Shown in pieces: positions 5,731 to 9,736 of a stretch of 9,736 nucleotides of DNA (the stretch's first letter is position 1; each line of letters opens with the position of its first letter). A program made the translations under genes and the position numbers. The notes under the pieces were generated by a model. That model saw nothing but the letters and a program-made list of their open reading frames with translations. It did no database searches and was not told the DNA's origin. Source of the DNA: Deltaproteobacteria bacterium (GTDB lineage Bacteria > Desulfobacterota > Binatia > UBA12015). Location of the stretch: contig DLYX01000044.1 of the NCBI GenBank assembly GCA_003447545.1, forward strand, positions 1 through 9,736. The letters are read 5' to 3'.

Positions 5731-7425
5731 ATGTCGCTTTCGTACGATGAATCTATCGCTCAAGCTACGGCCCCCGGAACCCTCTTCGAAATCGAGGATA
5801 TCAAAATTCGGGGCCAGGATTATCGATGGTTCAAGAACACCCCACCGAACCTGAGGGGGCTGTTTGATGTCGCGCGTCTGCGCGGCGACGACGACTTTCT
5901 GGTCTATGAAGATGAGCGCTGGAGTTTCGCGCGCACCATGGAGCACGTCGATGCGTTCGGTGCCTTGTTGGTCGAGAAGTACGGAGTGAAAAAAGGCGAT
6001 CGCGTGGCCATCGGAATGCGGAACTTTCCGGAATGGATAACTGCATTCGCCGGGATCACCTCGATTGGTGCGATCGCGGTTTTGGTGAACGCATGGTGGA
6101 CCACGGACGAGTTGCAATATGGACTGTCCGATTCGGGAAGCTCGGTGCTGATCTGTGATGAGGAGCGGATGCGGCGCGCCGAAACGGTGATCGGTTCTCT
6201 GGGCGTGAAGGGGATCGTGGTTCGTTGCGAAACTCCATCTCCGGGGTTTGACCGATTGACGGATGTCATCGAGCTCGGGCAACCGCTCCCTCAAGTGGAG
6301 ATCCTCCCCGACGACGACGCGACGATCCTCTATACATCGGGGACAACCGGCTACCCCAAGGGCGCGGTGTCGACGCAGCGAGCTGTCCTCAGCGGTTTGA
6401 TGGCTTTTGCCTGCGGCGCGACGGCCACGGCTGCGCGCAGGGCGCGGCCATCGGATTCACCGGCACCGGAAAGCACTCTTCCGGCTCCGTCCTGTTTCAT
6501 TTTGATTGTGCCGCTTTTCCATGTGACGGGCTGTGTCGCGGTCATGCTGAGTTGTTGGCTCGGTGGTTCTCGTTTGGTCATGACTTATAAATGGGAACCC
6601 GAGCGAGCGCTGCAGTTGATCGAGCGGGAGAAGGTGACGCATTTCATCGGTGTCCCCACCCAGAGCTGGGACCTTCTCGAGTGCGATAAATTCGATGATT
6701 ATGACACCTCGAGTTTGACCAATGTGGGCGGCGGCGGCGCACCGGCTCCGCCGGAGCTGGTGAAGAGAATCGATGGCTCCTTCAAAAAGGGTCGTCCCGG
6801 GATTGGCTATGGCATGACCGAGACCAATGCCTACGGGCCGCAAAATAGCGGCGACGATTATTTGCGCAAGCCGACGAGCGCGGGACGCACGGTGCCCATC
6901 GTCGAAATGGCGGCCATGGACGCAGACGGCAACAAGTTGGGCGTCGGTGAGGTCGGCGAGCTTTGCTTCCGTGGGCCCAACTTGATTCGGGGCTATTGGA
7001 ACAAGCCGGAGGCAACGGCGGAAACGATCGTGGACGGGTGGCTGCGCAGCGGCGACATCGGGCAGATAGACGAAGAGGGATTCGTCTACGTGCAAGACCG
7101 GGCCAAGGATATGGTCTTGCGTGGCGGCGAAAATATCTACTGCGCGGAAGTGGAGGCTGCGATCTATGAATTTCCGGCGGTTTATGAGGCGGCGGTCTTT
7201 GGCCTGCCGCACGAGCGCCTTGGCGAGGAAGTCGCTGTGGCAATCTACCCGCGGGAGGGTCAGGAATTGGATACCGACGCCTTGCGCACCTTTCTCGGCA
7301 AGACCCTTGCCAGTTTCAAGATCCCGGCGCACGTCCATATCGCCTCGGAACCGCTTCCAAGAAACGCTTCCGGCAAGATTCTGAAACGCGACCTGCGCGA
7401 CCTGCTGCAGGCCCGGAGCGCATGA
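5731..7425 (+). CDS. Acyl-CoA synthetase (class I adenylate-forming ligase)
   Basis: Activates a carboxylic acid with ATP and CoA through an acyl-adenylate. The 564-residue chain carries the family motifs in order: phosphate loop YTSGTTGYPKG (201-211), PLFHVTG, GYGMTETNAYG (359-369), SGD with Asp442, the hinge region QDRAKDMVLRGGENIY (455-470), and the C-terminal catalytic Lys549 in NASGKILKRDLR. A Pro/Ala/Ser-rich stretch lies between the phosphate loop and PLFHVTG (about 228-250) and looks like a variable surface loop. The ATG at 5731 is preferred over an in-frame TTG at 5725 that overlaps the SDR stop, because AAAGGA at 5719-5724 is well placed for it. It belongs to the FadD-like group; whether the acid is a fatty acid, a steroid side chain or something else is not visible. 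It is probably the entry step of the operon's pathway. Confidence 0.94.
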   Translation: MSLSYDESIAQATAPGTLFEIEDIKIRGQDYRWFKNTPPNLRGLFDVARLRGDDDFLVYEDERWSFARTMEHVDAFGALLVEKYGVKKGDRVAIGMRNFPEWITAFAGITSIGAIAVLVNAWWTTDELQYGLSDSGSSVLICDEERMRRAETVIGSLGVKGIVVRCETPSPGFDRLTDVIELGQPLPQVEILPDDDATILYTSGTTGYPKGAVSTQRAVLSGLMAFACGATATAARRARPSDSPAPESTLPAPSCFILIVPLFHVTGCVAVMLSCWLGGSRLVMTYKWEPERALQLIEREKVTHFIGVPTQSWDLLECDKFDDYDTSSLTNVGGGGAPAPPELVKRIDGSFKKGRPGIGYGMTETNAYGPQNSGDDYLRKPTSAGRTVPIVEMAAMDADGNKLGVGEVGELCFRGPNLIRGYWNKPEATAETIVDGWLRSGDIGQIDEEGFVYVQDRAKDMVLRGGENIYCAEVEAAIYEFPAVYEAAVFGLPHERLGEEVAVAIYPREGQELDTDALRTFLGKTLASFKIPAHVHIASEPLPRNASGKILKRDLRDLLQARSA

Positions 7426-8501
7426 TCAAACCTCGAATGCGACGACTACGAGCCAAGACGGTTGTTCTTGGCGCCTTCTTGCTTATGGCCGGGGCGGTGG
7501 GTTGTTCGCAAACACCTCGTGGCCCCTGTGAGGCGGGTGTGCCTCTGGGGACGATTTGTGGTTTTTCCAATCCCGAGGACGTCAGTTGGTCTCGCGAAAA
7601 CGCGGCATTGATCGTCAGCGAGATGGCACGCCCCGGGACGCCGGGTGCTCTGGCACTCTACGCCCCCGAAGGGAAGGCCCCGCGTCGCCTCTGGCCGACG
7701 GGTCGGGCAGGGGAGTTCGATCGGCGCGAGGGCGTTGGCGCGCCGGATTGTCAGCCGCCGAAGGCTGAAATTTTCGCGCCACATGGGATTCATGCCACGA
7801 CCGACGGTCGATTGTACGTGGTGAACCACGGGGGGCGTGAGTCGGTAGAGATCTTCTCGCTTGGAGGAAGCGCGGGTACGACCCGCGCTTCCTGGCAAGG
7901 TTGCATCGAGCTTCCGGCGGGCACTTCGGGAAATGACCTGACGGTCGCGAGTGATGGCGAGGTGATCGTCTCCAACTATATGTCCTCCATGGATTCGCTT
8001 TGGGCGAATCTCCGCGTCGGTTTTGGTTTGCCGACGGGAGACATTCTTGGATGGGTTCCGGACGCAGGTTGGCGACACCTGCCGGGCACCGAGGCCAGTG
8101 CCCCGAATGGTGTTGCCGTGAGTCCCGACGGGCGGAATTTGTTCTTTGTTGAGACCGGCGGACGACAGTTGGTTCGTTTGCGACGCGCTGACGGCGGCGC
8201 CCGCGTCGAGGTCGCGATCGACGGAGCACTCGATAACCTCTCCTGGACCCGCCGCGGTAACCTTCTGGTCGCCTCTCACGATTCGGTCTCGGCGTTTCTC
8301 GGTTGTGTCACAGCAGGAACCTGTCGAGCGCCTTGGTCCATCTGGGAAATCGATCCCGATACGCTGACCGTACGCCGGATCTTTCAGCACGACGGCTCGA
8401 TTGTCGGCGCGGTGGCTTCCGCAGCCGAGGTTGGGGATCAAATCTATCTCGGTCCCGTTTTTGGCGACCGGATCGGCGTATGGCAACGCCCGCGGCCCTA
8501 G
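7422..8501 (+). CDS. Paraoxonase/arylesterase-like beta-propeller lipoprotein
   Basis: The N-terminus has a basic stretch (RMRRLRAK), a hydrophobic core (13-26) and a likely lipobox ending AVGC with Cys28, so the 359-residue protein should be exported and lipid-anchored. The rest reads as a six-bladed calcium propeller. Human PON1 ligands have counterparts at nearly the same numbers: Glu52-Asp53 (PON1 53-54), Asn171-Asp172 (168-169), Asn229 in PNGVAVSPDG (224), and Asp271-Asn272 (269-270). The PON1 histidines match His121 in PHGI (115), His136 in VVNH (134) and His286 (285). Automatic annotation would probably say SMP-30/gluconolactonase, but the His pair favours the paraoxonase branch. Expected activity is hydrolysis of lactones or aryl esters outside the cytoplasm. 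The start overlaps the ligase stop (ATGA), with GGAG at 7415-7418. It is the last gene of the operon. Confidence 0.85.
   Translation: MIKPRMRRLRAKTVVLGAFLLMAGAVGCSQTPRGPCEAGVPLGTICGFSNPEDVSWSRENAALIVSEMARPGTPGALALYAPEGKAPRRLWPTGRAGEFDRREGVGAPDCQPPKAEIFAPHGIHATTDGRLYVVNHGGRESVEIFSLGGSAGTTRASWQGCIELPAGTSGNDLTVASDGEVIVSNYMSSMDSLWANLRVGFGLPTGDILGWVPDAGWRHLPGTEASAPNGVAVSPDGRNLFFVETGGRQLVRLRRADGGARVEVAIDGALDNLSWTRRGNLLVASHDSVSAFLGCVTAGTCRAPWSIWEIDPDTLTVRRIFQHDGSIVGAVASAAEVGDQIYLGPVFGDRIGVWQRPRP
7865..7893. repeat. Perfect 13-bp inverted repeat inside the lipoprotein gene
   Basis: AGGAAGCGCGGGT (7865-7877) is followed by the 3-nt loop ACG and its exact reverse complement (7881-7893). It falls in a segment encoding GGSAGTTRASW, probably a surface loop of the propeller. 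There is no T run, so it is not a standard terminator. It could slow the ribosome or RNA polymerase, or affect mRNA stability. Confidence 0.85.
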
Positions 8502-8526
8502 CGGCAGGGGGCGGGTCGGGAGAGGC

Positions 8527-9736
8527 TCAGCGGCGCAGTCGGTTGCTGCCCAGGCGAAGAGCATCGATGACCGCATTGCGTAATTCGCGCGGGTCGATGA
8601 TATCGTCGTAGCCAAACCTTTCGACCAGAGACCAAGGCCCGGCGGCTTCACGTGCTTCCACCTCCGCCTGAGCTTCCTCGGCGAGACCCGCAGATCGTCC
8701 ACCGCTGGCTGCCGGCATGGCGCCGAGGGTGGCTGTTGGCAGCGCGAGACAGGTCGTCTGCCGGTCGAAGGGGTTCTGGCCCATGATCGTGGTTCCGAAA
8801 CCGAATGCCTTTCGGATGGTGATGTGGATCTTGGGCGATTGAAGTTTTCGTTGCGCGGCGAACATCCGTCCTCCCCAGCGGAGAATCCCCGCTCGCTCGG
8901 ATGCAGTTCCGGCCATGAGGCCCGGGTTGTCGGCGAGAAAAAGGAAAGGCAGACCAAAAGCTCCAGTGTGCTCGATGAAATGTGCGCCCTTGATGGCCGC
9001 ATCGGCATCGATGGCACCGGCGCGTATCGCCGGATTGTTCGCGACCACGGCCAGCGGTGTCCCACCGACAAAAGCCAGTCCGGTGACCAGCGAAGCACCA
9101 AAGTCGGGTTGGACTTCAAAAAAACTGTCGCCGTCAGCGATCAGCGAGATCACGCCGCGAATGTCATAGCCACGGCGATCGTTCACGGGGATTTTGTCGA
9201 GAAATTTCTCCAGCCGAGCAGGTTCGGTTTCCACGCCGGAGCGGGAGGGCAGGGCCCCATTGGCGTCGGTGGGGAAATAGCTCAGGTACTGACGCGCCAT
9301 CCGGATGGCATCGTCGTCGTCCTCTGCCAGATTTTGGATGACGCCGGAGGTCTCGAGTGCGACCTGTGGGCCACCGAGTTCTTCCTTGGACACCACTTCG
9401 CCGGTCCCTGCCGCGACCAGAGGTGGGCCTGCGGTGAAAATGGCAGAGGCGGGTGTCATGATCGAGAAATCCGAGAGCGGCGCAGTCAATGCACCGTGGC
9501 CGGCGGATGCGCCGAGCACCAGGCAGACCATGGGAACCCTGCCCGAGAGGTCGGCCAAAGCCAGGAGGTCGTTGGGGACCCTGCCACCGCCTTCTTCGGT
9601 GAGTCGGTGGCCTGCGCCATCGAGCAGAAATACCAGAGGATGCTTTTCCTGTGCGGCGAGATCGGCGATGCGGAGGCGCTTCGCCATGGAGGCGGCGCCG
9701 ATCGAGCCGCCTTGCACGGAGAAGTCCTCGGCGCCC
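8527..9736 (-). CDS. Acyl-CoA carboxylase carboxyltransferase subunit (5' end outside window)
   Basis: The minus-strand frame remains open to the right edge, so the start lies beyond the window; the GTG at 9717 is inside the conserved QGGSIGAAS region and is not the start. About 400 residues are visible. Biotin-dependent carboxyltransferases transfer CO2 from carboxybiotin to an acyl-CoA. Visible landmarks in order are VQGGSIGAAS, PLVFLLDGAG, the N-domain active loop GASAGHGALTAP (about 9485-9520), SKEELGGPQVALETSGV, the C-domain ADGDSFFEVQPDFG, ADNPGLMAGTASE, and RKAFGFGTTIMGQNPF (about 8769-8816). Propionyl-CoA carboxylase beta subunits have DTPGF and GGAY in the last two places, so this belongs to a divergent branch and its substrate cannot be assigned. 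It converges on the lipoprotein gene with only 25 bases between the stops and no clear terminator. Confidence 0.88.
   Translation of the reverse strand, partial: GAEDFSVQGGSIGAASMAKRLRIADLAAQEKHPLVFLLDGAGHRLTEEGGGRVPNDLLALADLSGRVPMVCLVLGASAGHGALTAPLSDFSIMTPASAIFTAGPPLVAAGTGEVVSKEELGGPQVALETSGVIQNLAEDDDDAIRMARQYLSYFPTDANGALPSRSGVETEPARLEKFLDKIPVNDRRGYDIRGVISLIADGDSFFEVQPDFGASLVTGLAFVGGTPLAVVANNPAIRAGAIDADAAIKGAHFIEHTGAFGLPFLFLADNPGLMAGTASERAGILRWGGRMFAAQRKLQSPKIHITIRKAFGFGTTIMGQNPFDRQTTCLALPTATLGAMPAASGGRSAGLAEEAQAEVEAREAAGPWSLVERFGYDDIIDPRELRNAVIDALRLGSNRLRR

Noticed and set aside
6412..6480. Pro/Ala/Ser-rich segment of the acyl-CoA synthetase, considered as a novel inserted domain
   Set aside because: It is only about 23 residues, lies in a region that varies in this ligase family, and interrupts no motif.
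6457..7338. Minus-strand open frame of 293 codons within the acyl-CoA synthetase gene
   Set aside because: It is antisense to a gene with all adenylate-forming motifs; no domain or plausible start signal is seen.
8502..8526. G-rich stretch between convergent stop codons, considered as a G-quadruplex or terminator
   Set aside because: It has only three runs of three or more G and no stem with a T tract; the best hairpin nearby is a 4-bp stem.
7446..9119. Minus-strand open frame of 557 codons across the lipoprotein gene and into the carboxyltransferase gene
   Set aside because: It is antisense to the lipoprotein gene and out of frame with the carboxyltransferase. Its product is rich in Arg, Ser and Pro with no recognisable domain, typical of a shadow frame in GC-rich DNA.

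Overview
The window comes from a GC-rich bacterial chromosome with compact operons, ATGA stop/start overlaps and strong rho-independent terminators. A lipoprotein signal peptide points to a Gram-negative-type envelope. The Cys/Lys-repeat protein at the left edge and the many acyl-CoA enzymes recall uncultured deltaproteobacterial lineages (Myxococcota, Desulfobacterota or Binatota-like). That placement is inferred from gene style; there is no marker gene here.

Layout. At 1-743 is the 3' part of a Cys-rich, probably secreted repeat protein, closed by a strong terminator (771-805). At 961-1803 is a single-gene unit for a MaoC/hydratase-2 type (R)-specific enoyl-CoA hydratase, very like the hydratase domain of peroxisomal MFE-2. 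It ends in a symmetrical terminator (1821-1858) that also serves the converging cytidylate-kinase-like gene (2552-1875, minus). Divergent from that gene starts a five-gene plus-strand operon (2666-8501): acyl-CoA dehydrogenase with a catalytic Glu, a second shortened acyl-CoA dehydrogenase-like subunit, an SDR oxidoreductase, an acyl-CoA synthetase, and a lipoprotein beta-propeller carrying paraoxonase active-site residues. Gene junctions are a 4-bp overlap, a 55-bp gap, a 2-bp gap and a 4-bp overlap. At 8527-9736 (minus, convergent, cut by the window edge) is a divergent acyl-CoA carboxylase carboxyltransferase subunit.

How the genes may work together. The ligase would activate a carboxylic acid as its CoA thioester. 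The paired dehydrogenase subunits resemble the alpha2beta2 enzymes of actinobacterial steroid side-chain breakdown and would make the enoyl-CoA. The nearby hydratase and the SDR could carry out hydration and oxidation. The exported paraoxonase-like lipoprotein could open a lactone or ester outside the cytoplasm before uptake. No thiolase, aldolase or transporter is in the window, so the substrate and end products are unknown.

Most notable are the near-complete set of paraoxonase calcium-binding and histidine residues in a lipoprotein translationally overlapped with an acyl-CoA ligase gene, the split dehydrogenase pair, and a perfect 13-bp hairpin inside the lipoprotein gene. No RNA genes, CRISPR arrays, insertion sequences or phage genes were seen, and no gene-free stretch exceeds 300 bases.
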